Shown in pieces: positions 11,000 through 21,861 of a DNA stretch of 34,806 nt. Position 1 is the first letter of the stretch; each line of letters starts with the position of its first letter. Position numbers and translations under genes: made by a program. Under the pieces are notes generated by a model. That model saw only the letters and a list, made by a program, of their open reading frames with translations. It had not been told where the DNA came from and did no database searches. Source of the DNA: Chara braunii (taxonomy: Eukaryota; Streptophyta; Charophyceae; Charales; Characeae); contig BFEA01000007.1 of the NCBI GenBank assembly GCA_003427395.1, positions 6,490,100 through 6,524,905 on the forward strand, in the 5' to 3' direction.

Positions 11000-12590
11000 A
11001 CGATCTCTCACGCACACATTACTCTGACCTACTTGTACTTGACCAATTATATAAGTTATTTTAGTTTTCCCAAATCAATTACATACATGAAGAATACAGT
11101 TCAAAGGTTGAGACTGGAGGGCAAGGAGATGTCTTTTATATTTTTACACAAACAGAGGCAAACATCAGAATGAACGAAGCTTTGACTTTTGAAAGGAAAC
11201 AATCGATAGGCTTTTGGCCTTTCAAACACACATTACAAACAAAAATAAGCTCATGGCCTGTCATCAAAAATAAAAGATACGCTCGACCTTTCAAAGAAAA
11301 ATGATATGAACAAGGCTCTTTCGCCTTTGTCAATTGTCCTAATCTATTCAACATCAAGTGACAAAAGTTGAAAATCCAAACCAAATGTACGAAGGTTACG
11401 AATCAAGAAATGTCTGAGTCGAGGCTCAAGTAAGCATAAGCAATGCAAGTTGAGTGAATAGCACGTGGTTGGTCGTCTTACTGACATGCAGACAAGAGTC
11501 AATCACATTACACAATCCTAGCAGAGTCAACCATTCATTCACTTAACACACATTACACTTACGCTTTCAAACCTTTCAACCTGACATTCCCTTTTTGACT
11601 TAGTCATTCAAGGACCTCTTTTGACCAAACACAGACTCTTTAGACAATGACCCGAAACAAAAATGTCATTTAGTGCAAAGGCTGATGCGAAGTGTGGGTG
11701 TAGAGGGTGAGTGAGGGTTAAGTTGGCGAACCAACCTGTTACCATAAGGCAACAACATGAAGTCTTGTACAAACTCATAACGATGTCAGTCGGGGAGCTA
11801 CCCTTTGTGCCAGGTCTCAGATATCAAGGTGCTTAGTGGTCCGAAGGCTGCCCCTTTCCGCCCCACTCCCCCGACACTGACTGTCTCAGCCTAGACTGGG
11901 TTCGGTAGCCTTAGCATTCCCCATGGTCACCCCCTCTACGACCCTTTGGCGCGACTCTGGCCTAGGCCTTCGCCCTGATCAGACTTGCGCCCTTAGTCCG
12001 ATAGCGGTACGATCTGGCATGGAAAAAAATTACCGACGGACTCAGTTGCTAACGGAGAAAGGAACCCAGTTTTGAGTTGACAACGGGAGGGGGACGAACA
12101 GTTTGGGTTCGCGGAACTGCGGTTTGGTGAAGGCTAAGATTTGTTAAGTCCACGGGGCACGCATACCACGACATCAAGGCGGACAACAGTACTACAGAAC
12201 TCAGTTCGGCGTTGGATAAACGGGTCTCCTCAAATTTCGGGAACTTAGTTCAGCGCAGAGGAGACAGAGTTTCTTGAGATTAAGGGACTTGGTTCGAAGC
12301 AGAACAAAACGGGAATGGGTTCGGTGAAGGGTAAAACAAGATTTTCCAAAGTCATTAAAACTCGGTATGGCGCAGAACAGAACTGCACCACATGCTCAGA
12401 TGAGTCTCGAGCTTCAAAGTAAGGCAAACGCCTACGTGAAACTCAAATAAAACCCGGGGTGAAAAACGAAAAGGTTCGTATGAAGGCCGACCAAAAAAAG
12501 GACGTCTGGGAGCTTGACCCGAACCGTAAAGATCGAGTCTTCAGACTATGGTCCACTCTCCCTTTGTATCTACCGTTGGCAACAACCTCC
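11000..12590. other. Non-coding stretch with short hairpins and degenerate repeats
   Basis: No domain-bearing frame is visible. At 11,200-11,335 four small hairpin-like units (AGGC-tttt-GGCCT, a GGCC unit, a GACC unit and AAGGC-tctttc-GCCTT) are spaced 31-41 bases apart. At about 12,190-12,380 words like GAACTCAGTTCGGCG recur every 43-45 bases (about 12,198, 12,241 and 12,286) with strong divergence. Confidence 0.45.
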
Positions 12591-12599
12591 CCTGTACTC

Positions 12600-12886
12600 G
12601 CGACTCAGCTTGTTCTTCTCTCCCTTTCTCTTACACCCTTTTTCTCTGGATAGCCTCTTTCCCTCTCCCTCGATACTCTCTCCTTCCCTCTCTCTCTCTC
12701 CCGGTACTCTCTCTCTCTCGGTACTCTCTCTCTCTCGGCACCCCTCCTCTACCTCTCTCGCTCTTTTCCCTCTCTCTTACACTCTTTCTCTCTAGATACC
12801 CTCTCTTTTTCTTCCTCCATACTCTCTCTCTTTCCCTCGGTACTCTCTCTCTCTCTCTACACCCCTCCTCTACCTCTCTCGCTCTT

Positions 12887-12945
<59 letters not shown>
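12600..12945. repeat. (CT)n pyrimidine microsatellite
   Basis: The plus strand is nearly all pyrimidine, with interspersed TACTCTCTC words and a pure (TC) run of about 54 bases ending near 12,943. The apparent 142-codon plus-strand and 94-codon minus-strand frames across it are Ser/Leu and Arg/Glu strings made by the repeat. Confidence 0.95.
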
Positions 12946-12947
<2 letters not shown>

Positions 12948-12949
12948 TG

Positions 12950-15900
12950 CGCGGACCGCGGACCCAGCTGTGCTAAGCCGCCAAGCAGACTGAAACGACT
13001 CACGCACTACCAAAGAAGCTGCAAAGCCCGAAACCTGGAGTCCGTGACCTGGATCAGGGGATTCTTCTCGGACCTCGTCGCGAATGGCACAAATTGCCCT
13101 CTCGGATGTGCCTGTAGCACTCGAAGAGCCCCAATCTTCTCCTCTTGCACTCACAGAGCGAGGAGCTCAGCTTGCCTGCGCAAGCAACACTGACATCCAC
13201 GAGGCCCCTGATCGTATCCACAAGGCGAAGGCTCAGGCAACTCCCACGCCTGCCGGTCATAACCATGCATGGCTCTGACCGTATCCAGGGCACGAAGAGC
13301 TCAGGGCTGCTTCCCAGTGCGGTGGCCGGCCGGCCTGCCGATCGTGAGCCCGCTTACGAGCTTGTAACCAAATGACACTCCGGGCCGTCGTGCGTGGCTC
13401 GCCACGGCTCCACACCCGGGTAGTGTCCACTGGCTCCAAAGGGATACGTGCGCACCGGAAACCGTTCCCACGATCCGACGAAGCGCTTACCTCCCTTTCT
13501 TGGGCAGTCTCCTCTCCCGACTCCTCCACGTCCGGTAGCTTCGCCGGCTGCTGCTAGCGCTCTCTCCGGGTTCGCGCGCCCTTTTCCGCCTCACACCTCA
13601 CCGACCCCGGGCGCCTTTCGAGAGTCTCAGAGCACCCCGCAGTCCTCTTATCTATGTTTTCTCCCTCTCTCTCCTTCTTTGTCTCTCAGGTTCAACTGAT
13701 CCGTGTGCAAGCCTCTGTCGTGGAGCGCAACTCTCGTTCACAAGCCAGCTCGCCGACTAGTCCGACTCGTCTCGCGAAAGAGGCGCGCCTCTCGGTGCCC
13801 CAACAACAGGTGCGTTCACTACGTATGCTCCGGTCTCAAAAAGCCTCGTCCGGGTACGAAGATCTCTCTCCTCCCGTCCGCCTGGATCGAATTACGCTCC
13901 GAGCGTCGGAGTCTTCCCTTCCCCGAACGCCACCGTGATCTTCAAACGCCTCTCAACTACGCGTGCGCTTTTCTCCTCCTCCTCCCTTCGCTTTCACTCC
14001 TCCTTTTATACCCTCGTTCCTCGCTGGAAACGATCCTCCCTTTCCTCGTTTCGGCCAATCATAGCTTTGGCCCTACTCCCGTCGTACACCCGACGACATT
14101 CTCCGTTTTCTCCTTTCCGCCGATCGCCGAGTGAATTTTCCTTGAAATTTTCAACTTCCCACCTACTCAGTCAAGCTCCCCCCCCCTCTCTCTTCGAACC
14201 ATCTTCCCTTCTAGCCACAGTGCCGCTTTGGCCGGATGCCACAGAGCGCTAGGTCACGCGAGTCGTCTCGATTTCCGCTCCAACTGCAACCAGCGCCTCC
14301 ACCTGTCTTCCTGCAATGCTCCCCTGTGGTTTGCACTTGCCCTGCTTCCTTGCCTTGGTGCGCGCCAACCCTTTCCAACCTCTGCTGCTTGACAGTTATC
14401 AAGAAGCGTGCACATGCGCTCTCTTTTTCCTAACCGTTTCCAGTCACTCGGTCCTTTTTGATTTCTCCCACGCGCTTATTCTGCTATCTTCGTGTGGTGG
14501 ATTCAACCCTCGCCTTCCTCGTCCTCCGATCCCATTCTCCCCCGGACCAAATTTTCCATCCTCCTTCCTTAGGCCCCTGCAATGTCGTCCCCGCTCGCTA
14601 CTCCCCTCGATTTTTCGTGCCCCCTAGCTGTGTCTACCTCCTCCGTAGAGTTTTCGGTCTCTTAACCGCGCAGATCCTCGGCGACATTCCTCAGTCGCCC
14701 GTTCGTCGAGGGATAGCTACCTCTTAGCACGAAGCCCTCTCCTTCAGCCTGCCAACCAGCATGTTGTCGACCTCCGATCCTAATGGGTTTGCTTCTCCTG
14801 ATCCGTGCTCACACCCTTCCCTCCAATAGGAATCATCCCTTCTTCATTCGGTGGATCGATCTTGTGACACTCTCTCTCCGGTTTGCGTGTACCTCGTCCA
14901 CGCTCTGTACCATCTGCCCTTTTCAACTCAGGTACACCCTGTGCTGTAGGCAGTTACAGTCTTCCGCTTGCAACCGTTCGAGTTCCAATTTCCTCCCTCT
15001 CTTCGCTCAGTCCCCCTGGCCACGCCCCGTGGCAACCTGTCCGCCAATCCGGTTGTCAAGAAATCGGGCGCGCACGACTCTTCATTTCTTGATTCCAACT
15101 TCTCCGGTTGGCTCCTGCCTGCAATTTGCAGATCTCTTGCTCCCCCCCTTTTTTCCTATTCGTGCTTCAGGGATCGCTGGGACACACCCCTCCCTACGAA
15201 TTGCCCCTTCTCGCTTGCACCGACAGTTGAAGCTAGAGAGAAGTTGTTAGGTACTACCCCCATTACGGTCGCAACCATACCTTAGTGGCTCGCGATTTTC
15301 GATTGGCGTCGAGCTCCTTCATTCGTGCCGGCTGCGTGCCCCATACCGATACTGGCACAGCCCATCCGCCCATCGTACTGTTCCAGTTCGGAACAGGCTG
15401 ATCGAGCTGCGCTGACTACCTTGCGGCGGCCTCTATGCCATCTTTGATTGCTCCGTGAGCCGGACCAAGTCACCTCACAGTTGAATGTCCGGAGGCCGAT
15501 CCCACCAGCCGATCATTGTGTCGATTATCGCATTGCATTGTCGATTGATCTCTCGAGCTGACCTTGTCGGGTATCGCACAGCGGAGATGTCCGTCAAGAC
15601 GCTCGCTCCAAACCTGGTTCGTCGCCTTGCTGTCGCCTAATCACTCGGGTTGGTTACCTTGGTCCCGTGGCCTATCCCAGCGCTTGTGGCTAAGGCTTTC
15701 TGACCCCCGATCATCTCGTCTTCCGGGCCGCTGCCCCACGTCTGCGTGTAATCAATGGCTGATCCGCACGTCCGTCGTAACCCAACCGCTGAACATAATT
15801 AAAGCCCGGACCTTCCTTATTCCCCCCCTTTTACGACTTTTCCATGTTTCGATCCAAAGTTTACCATTTTTCCCCGGCTTTCAGGTGTGGCCCTGAAAAA

Positions 15901-16300
15901 CCCCGATTTGTTGCCCGCATGACCCCGCTTGTTGCTTTGCGTCGACCGCCTTCATCCCTGCTTGTTCAAATGTTAGTATAAATAAAAAAACCTAAAGATC
16001 TTCCCCAAACCCCTCAGGCCTCATGCGTTCGTCACGGTTCGTGCATACAAACATGCAAAATCAAGGAAAAACATGCCAAAAAACTATGTTTGGTGAAGAG
16101 ATAGTACTTTCGGCTGGTAGACAGCCGCCCGACAACCAGCCCACACCCGAATTCTCGTCGTCCCCGACGAGTATCTCTATGGCCCTTTTCCCAACCGAAC
16201 TATGACACACACCCTATGGTTTATTTTCCCATGCACACTCCTTTCACAAGGGCCTTAGCTCGACACCCTTATCTGATTATGTTCCCCCGTTTTCCCCCAT
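12950..16300. other. Pyrimidine-rich non-coding region behind the retroelement
   Basis: The plus strand is rich in C and T (purine-rich on the element's sense strand). Many frames of 90-155 codons stay open only because stop codons are rare in such sequence. They show no domain and a composition dominated by S, P, L and R. The region lies downstream of the integrase reading frame. It may be a 3' untranslated segment and LTR of the element, but I could not find an LTR boundary. Confidence 0.45.
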
Positions 16301-16384
16301 GGATCAGTTCTGGCTATGGGACAGCCTCCCTTAGTTTTCCGGGTTCCTTTTCTTTTAGCCTTTCGATCTCTAAATGACATTGCC

Positions 16385-16530
16385 TAACCATGGTACAATC
16401 TCCCTCAGTCTCCCTCCTTCTGGACTATGATTCTATGCGACATCCTCTAACCATGGTACAGTCCCCCTTGGTCTGCCTTCTTTGGAATTATGATACATGT
16501 TCCTCCTAACTAAGGTACAACCTCCCTTTT
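16385..16530. repeat. Tandem repeat, period 59-63
   Basis: Words of the type CTAACCATGGTACAATCTCC start at about 16,384, 16,447 and 16,506. Each is followed by a C-rich stretch and a TATGAT- or TTATGAT-like word. A more divergent unit may precede at about 16,290. The repeat lies just beyond the integrase tail. Confidence 0.6.
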
Positions 16531-16541
16531 CCCCAAGGACA

Positions 16542-18110
16542 CTACATCCGTCTTTGTCTCCTCATTTTTCTCTCTCGCCTCTCTCTCTTTCGTTTCCTTT
16601 CTTCTCTCTCGCGTTTGGCTTTCAAGGCCTTCCTCAAAGCGCTTCGTCTTTCTTTCATCCTGCGTTTTCCCCCTTGGTCGATATCACCGTCATTGTCCCT
16701 CGCCCTTTTCTTCCTCCTAGGCGTCTTTGGCAGGGAAGGTTTCCGAACCTTATACCCGTTCTTAGGTGGTTGCGAAGAGGCCCCTTGTTTGGATGTCTCC
16801 CCCTTCTCGTAGGTGACGGTTCCTCTTTCCTCGACCGACTCCTTTCCTTTCCCTTTCGGTTCGTCGCCACGGATCCCCCTCCATCGGAAAAGTTTGAGAC
16901 GAGCCCCCGCGACAGGGTCTCGTAATCTAGCCCCATCTAGTTCGGCAAGAGGGTACGCTCCCCCATCCAATCTCTTCAGGACTCGATACGGCCTCATCCA
17001 CCGATTTGCTCACATCTTGCTCCAAGTTTTTTCTAACGACGAATCGTACATCAAAACGAGGTCACTAGTTCCTATCAGCTTTTGTCGGACCCGCAAATTC
17101 TTGTCCAACCTTTCTTTCCCTTTCAAAGGCTTTCATCCTTTTCTTCTCAATGTTCCTCCGTGCCTCGGTAAGTCCGGCGTCAAGATTTTCGACTATTTGT
17201 TGTATCCTCGCCTCTAACAGCTGAGTCCTCGTCATGTTGGTCTTCCAAGAGACAATCGTCCAAGTGTCGACGTGGAATTCGATGGGCAGCGTGCAGTGCC
17301 TACCGAACCAAAGCGTGTAAGGGGGATAACCTGTGCTTGCTTTGACCGTGATGTTGTCGGCCCAAATGGCATAGCGTAAGTACTTTGGTTATTGTTCCTC
17401 TCGCCCCTTGCACCATTTTGCTAATGCATCCACCAGCGTCTGGTGCCCTGTCTCGACCGGAGCATTGCTTTGGGGGTGGTAGGTGGTTGTGTAGGTCGCC
17501 CTAATCCCGACTCTTTCCAATACCGCCTTGACCTTTTGGCTTAGGAACTCGGACCCCCTATCCATGACGATCTTCCTGACACATCCGTATCCCGCGATGT
17601 ACTCTAGGAGAAATTCACTTACCTCCTCGACCGTCTTCTTTTTAATGGCCTTAGCCTCTACAAACCCTGTGAGGTCATCGCAGGCGTTAATGACATACCT
17701 AAGCCCGCCGACTCCTTTGGGCATAGTTACCAGGTTAACGTGGATCTTCTCGCATGGAACTGTGGGGAGCGAAGGTACAAAAAGTTCCTTGTAGCAAACT
17801 GTCGCCCTCTTTGGCAGGCCTCACAGGTCGAACAGTACTTATCGACTTCTCCGTACTACCCATCCCACCAATAAAGCCTGCGGACTTTATTAAAAGTCCC
17901 CTTGACTCCCCGATGCCCCCCGACGCCTCCGTCGTGTAACTCCTCTATAACCGCCTTTCTCTCTTCCGGATCGCAAAGAACTCTCATGGGGATTGCGAAC
18001 TTGGTGGGCCTCTTAAAGAGGTGGCCCCCTCACAGACAATACCCCAACGCCTCTCTTTTGACCGTCTTGGTGCCTTCTTCTCTACCGGCTACGTACAATC
18101 CTATGTTGCG
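16542..18110 (-). pseudogene. Integrase (HHCC, D-D-35-E core, GPY/F-like C-terminus)
   Basis: Integrase inserts retroelement cDNA into chromosomes. Three parts are visible. The N-terminal zinc site reads LHDGG, GGHRG and CSTCEAC (about 17,960-17,810). The core is at 17,790-17,389, with Asp in ACDDLTG, Asp in MDRGSEF and Glu in NAPVETGH; the last two are 35 residues apart, as expected. The region after it has WADNITV and LPIEF words, followed by RWMRPYRVL and LAELDG with RLKLFRWRG, a GPY/F-like module in which the usual Gly is Arg. Breaks are TGA at 18,030, TAG at 17,856, a frameshift near 17,790, TAA at 17,389 and TGA at 17,010, with a further frame change between about 17,100 and 17,010. The protein ends in a very basic Arg/Lys/Glu-rich tail (16,542-16,800). 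Confidence 0.88.
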
Positions 18111-19959
18111 GTACTTCCCATCGTAAAGTTTCGCGAGGAACGTCCTAGGGCTCTCGTCCTCTTCTCGGTTAGGCATTGTTACTTGTGCCTTGCTAAAGGC
18201 GACTTGCATTACCCAGTTCTTGGCCATAGATCGCGTTGTCTCCTCCAGTTTTGGATACTCTTCCTCCCGGATCGGAAGCCTAGACAAGCCGTTAGCGACC
18301 TGGTTTTTAGCCCCGGAGATTCTTTTGACCTATAATCGTAGAGCCTAATGTGGATTATCCACCTCCCAATAGTCGGGTCGGTCAGTGAGAAGTCCTTTTG
18401 GAGGACAAGGGCTACCGCGGTTGGGTCCACTCTCAGGAGGAACCTTCTCTCGTAGATGTAGTGCCGAAAGGTTTTTAGGTAGTGCAATACCCCTAACACT
18501 TCTTTCTTGAACTGACTATAGTTTCTCTCAGCGGGGTTCAACGCCTTACTCTCAAATTGCAGGGGTCTTTCTTTCCCATCCTGATCCTTTTGTGGAAGAA
18601 GTTCTCCTACAGAACATGACCCTGCGTCCGTAGAAACTACAAACGGGCGGTTCTCCTCGTCGTGGAAGTATGAAACGCCTAGGACTTGCCCTCCCTCGCG
18701 AAATTCCTCCTTGAGAATCTCCATAGCTGCGGCCTGATCGTCTCCCGAGACCCAACCTTCAACTTTCCTAAGCAGCTTTCTAAGGGGTTCCGCCTTCTCA
18801 CTGTAGGATTTTATAAAAATCCTCCAGTAGCCCACCACCCCTAGAAACTGTCGCACCTCCGTGATCGATTTTAGCGGTGACGGCCATGTCATTAACTTTC
18901 CTAGTTTCTCAGAGTCGGGCCTCCGTCCGTCCCTGTCACTTATGAACCCTAGTATCTTGATCGAGGATACCGCCCGACGACTTTTTGTCCCACTCACAGT
19001 GAGGTTCGCATCGTCCAGTTTTTTTAGCACGCTCCTCACATCCGTCATGTGATCTACCATGAATTTTCTGACCCCCGAAAAGACCTCCGCCTCATCCTTT
19101 TCAACCGGCCCTTTGATCGGGAAATCATCTAGGAAGACCTCCACCTTACCCGGAATGAACTCCTTGAGAACGGAGGTCATGGCCCTTTGAAAAACGGCTA
19201 CGTCGTTGGTCCATCTCATAGGTACTACCATCATCTGCACCAACCCTAGGGGTGTGTGCATCGTGGTCATATGCCTCTCCCTATAATATAAAAGGATCTC
19301 GTCATATCCCGAGAAGAGGTCGCAGATCGAGTAGATGGATCGACCTGCCGACCCGTCCGCCAAGAGATCTACTTTCGATATTGATCCTATGTCCCTTATA
19401 GTAACCGCGTTGGTCTTTCGGAGATCCTGAATCCACCGAAGCTTGTTACTACCCCCTTTTCTAATGAAAACCATTTGCTGGAGTAGGCGCTATCACACGG
19501 CTCGGCCACGAAAGTCCGAATCTTTTCTTTTATAAAGGTCACGATTTCCTCCTTTTCCTTTTGGGCGTACTTCCACGGGGATCTATCTTTCCATGGAACG
19601 TGGAGGACAGTGCGGATTCTCGCGGGTTTGGCATACCCAGGGTCTATCCTCCCCCTTTCCGAATCATCAAACGTTATTACCTTGTCACAACCCCTAAAGA
19701 TTGTGGCTATATACCTTTTTTCCTCGAAGGTGAGGTTCCCGTCCCCGATGTCCATCTTTGCCAACCTATCCGCCGTAATCCGTTGCCCCTCCGTTGCCTT
19801 CCGCTCTCGAATGACCTTTGCTATCTCCTCTTCCGATATCGTGGCTTCCCCTGTCCTGTCCTGGTTGACCGCGGCGGATTTTACTTTAACCGCCACAGTT
19901 TTATGCTTCCTACCTCCGCCGGCTAGAGGGATTCCCCCCAAAAATACAATCTTACGCAT
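18030..19959 (-). pseudogene. Reverse transcriptase-RNase H
   Basis: The longest intact piece is 421 codons at 18,209-19,474. Its RT palm carries Asp52 in CDLFSGYDE and the FLDD catalytic pair Asp116-Asp117, then GFISDRDGR and the thumb word LGVVGYWRIFIK. The RNase H part follows with Asp283 (STDAG), Glu308 (FESK) and Asp350 (RVDPTA), and ERNYSQFKKE between them. The RT N-terminus, including YSSKWF, lies in another frame at 19,396-19,959, and a frameshift near 19,470 cuts the WF...KKG motif. A second frameshift near 18,300 moves the end of RNase H into the frame that continues to 18,030. In the PMGW motif the usual Gly is Arg (MRW, residues 86-88), which probably disables the enzyme even if translated. 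Confidence 0.93.
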
Positions 19960-20021
19960 CCACCAAATTCCTCTCCTTCATCCTCCTTTTCGTATCCGAC
20001 TCCATTGATTATTATCCGGTC

Positions 20022-21377
20022 TCAAATCTCCTCGACTTCTACCCGACCGCCCGAAGGTTCCTTCTTGGAAGAGGGCGACTCTTCTAGGCGAACCTGGCAC
20101 ACCAATGACTGGACTTCTCTCCTCCTTGAAACATTGGTGCGGTTCTGCTCGTCATGGGCATCCACTGTCCTTAGGACCACCTGGATTTCGTCTAAACTTT
20201 GGATCGAGAGAGTTTGGCTTCCGTCCGGAAGGTCGACCGTGGTAATGTGGACCGCGCTCAACCATGTCCGACCAAGGATCAACTCTGACAAACACTCTTT
20301 TACAGAGAAAATTGGAATGGTAGTCTCTACCCCTGCGACCTCAATCACGGGGTTGTGGCAGACCCCTTCCGCCAGTTGAAGCTTGTTATCTGCTACCGCC
20401 ATTGACATGGTGATTTCCCTATCCACTTCCAGAACCAGCTTCCTCGCAATGGAATCTCTACACACCGTCGATTTCGATCCAGTATCCACTAAGGCTCTCA
20501 TCTTCTTCCCACTCACCACAGCTTGGAGCTGGCCACTTCCCAGTACATAGAATCTCTTGGCCTCTTCTTCCGAGAATAAATTTGTCGGCATCTCCTCCAT
20601 GGTAATTCGAGAGGCCTGCACCTCCTCCTTAGCAGGTCCTTCCCCTAGAACGGTCAGCCCTCCGGTAAGCGGAATCCTCACCTTCTTAGTAATGCTCAAG
20701 AGTTCGTCTCTGATATTTTTGCTCGCCGCTAAGTTCTCCAGAAGGGTACATTGCATTGGTTGCATTAGAGTCCTCCGCAAGGGCGCAACCATGTCTATCT
20801 CGTCCAAGGTGCACTTCATTTCGAACTTCTTTGGTCCTCTCTTCCTTGACGATTTTGGTGATGTAGGATCTTCCCCCTTTCTTTCTTTCGCGGCTTTCGA
20901 GTCGACCATCGGTTGGTCATCGTCCCCACTCCTCTTTCCCCCGTCCACTATTGTGACCTCCTTGCCTTTGGACGGCCCGACCCCCACTTGGGTCCTTACT
21001 CTTAGGCACGGTTCCTCTTCTTCAGACTTCCTCTCTACGAACTTGATGCTAGAGACTTGCGGCTCCCTTATGGACACACCACCCTGCGATTCCGTAATTT
21101 GGACGCGGGATGAGCTGTAAGCCCCGCCGACCTCAGGCTTCTTTCCCAGGCTTGCCTCTTGTAGGGCAATCCTCTTGTCCACATTTATTTTCATCGCGGG
21201 GTAGAAGGAGACCGCCTCTCCATCATCTCCCCACACGGCCAACTTATTCTCGTTCAACTTTACCACTCCCAACCTTGGGGCTTCCGTGAGGTGAGGACAT
21301 TCCCGCTTAATGTGACCATCTTCATTACAATAGACACACCCGCTCCGAGGCGGCGGGTTGTTAGGGCGAGGCCCCAC
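20022..21377 (-). pseudogene. CCHC zinc knuckle and aspartic protease
   Basis: A 451-codon open frame that begins at a GTG only because the track starts there. It is really the continuation of gag. A nucleocapsid knuckle C14-x2-C17-x4-H22-x4-C27 lies at the start and would bind genomic RNA. A charged, Ser/Lys-rich linker of about 240 residues follows. A retropepsin-like protease has catalytic DTG at residues 298-300 in ALVDTGSKST and the second hallmark ILGRTWL at about 367-373, so both motifs of the fold are present. The frame ends at TGA 20,022-20,024, after which the same frame continues for about 20 codons, so the stop is probably secondary. The RT frame starts after a further frame change near 19,960. 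Confidence 0.9.
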
Positions 21378-21417
21378 TGGTGGCGCTGCCCCTATGGCAC
21401 AAGCGGTTATCGGGTAG

Positions 21418-21861
21418 CTGAAAATTAAGGAATGAAAATTCTGAAGTGAGAGTTTTGGGCAGTCTGAGAATCCTGAATAGTCCTGAAGTGGTAAAAGGTC
21501 TTAAGACCCTGAAAACCACTTATTTAGGTAAACTGCATTCTGAAGTGGTGAAGGGTGTCCTGAAGTGGTCAAGTGAAAGTCTTGGGCAGTCCGAAAATCC
21601 TGAATGGTCCCGAAGTGGTGAAAGGTTCGAAGACCATGAAAACCACCCTTCACCATTTGAGGATGCAGCCTGCCTAAACAGGTGGTTTTCAGGGTCTTCG
21701 GAGTTTTCACCACTTCAGGACCATTCAGGATTTTCAGACCTGAATGGTCCTGAAGTAGTGAAAGGTCTGAAAACCCTGAAAACCACCTTTTTAGGCAGGT
21801 TGCATCCTGAAGTGGTGAAGGTTGTCGTGAAGTGGTGATGAAAAATACAACTGTTGTTAAC
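21418..21861 (-). other. Intron-like repeat insertion inside gag
   Basis: The 444-base segment separates the gag proline-rich linker from the zinc knuckle. On the minus strand it begins AAG|GTTAAC and ends CTTAATTTTCAG|C, with a pyrimidine tract and a branch-like CTTAAT about 10 bases before the AG. Joining 21,862 to 21,417 makes an AGC codon and keeps the frame, linking IGERS to YPITACAIG. Without removal, stops close the frame at 21,501. The body is made of repeats: 83-base inverted arms at 21,647-21,729 and 21,739-21,821 with a 9-base spacer, plus direct copies 127 bases apart (21,452 and 21,579). It is either a spliced repeat-derived intron or a foldback insertion that happens to have splice-like ends. 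Confidence 0.6.
21647..21821. repeat. 83-base inverted repeat with 9-base spacer
   Basis: The left arm (21,647-21,729) and right arm (21,739-21,821) are near-perfect reverse complements of equal length. Terminal words are CCTTCACCA...CCATTCAGG and CCTGAATGG...TGGTGAAGG. The spacer is ATTTTCAGA. Two more same-orientation copies of the unit, 127 bases apart, lie to the left (about 21,440-21,645). CTGAAGTGGT is the recurrent word. Confidence 0.85.

Noticed and set aside
12500-16200. Many plus-strand frames of 90-155 codons
   Set aside because: They overlap in several frames, consist mostly of S, P, L and R from pyrimidine-rich DNA, and have no domain or splice context.
20557-21120. 187-codon plus-strand frame
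   Set aside because: It is a shadow of the gag-protease frame on the other strand.
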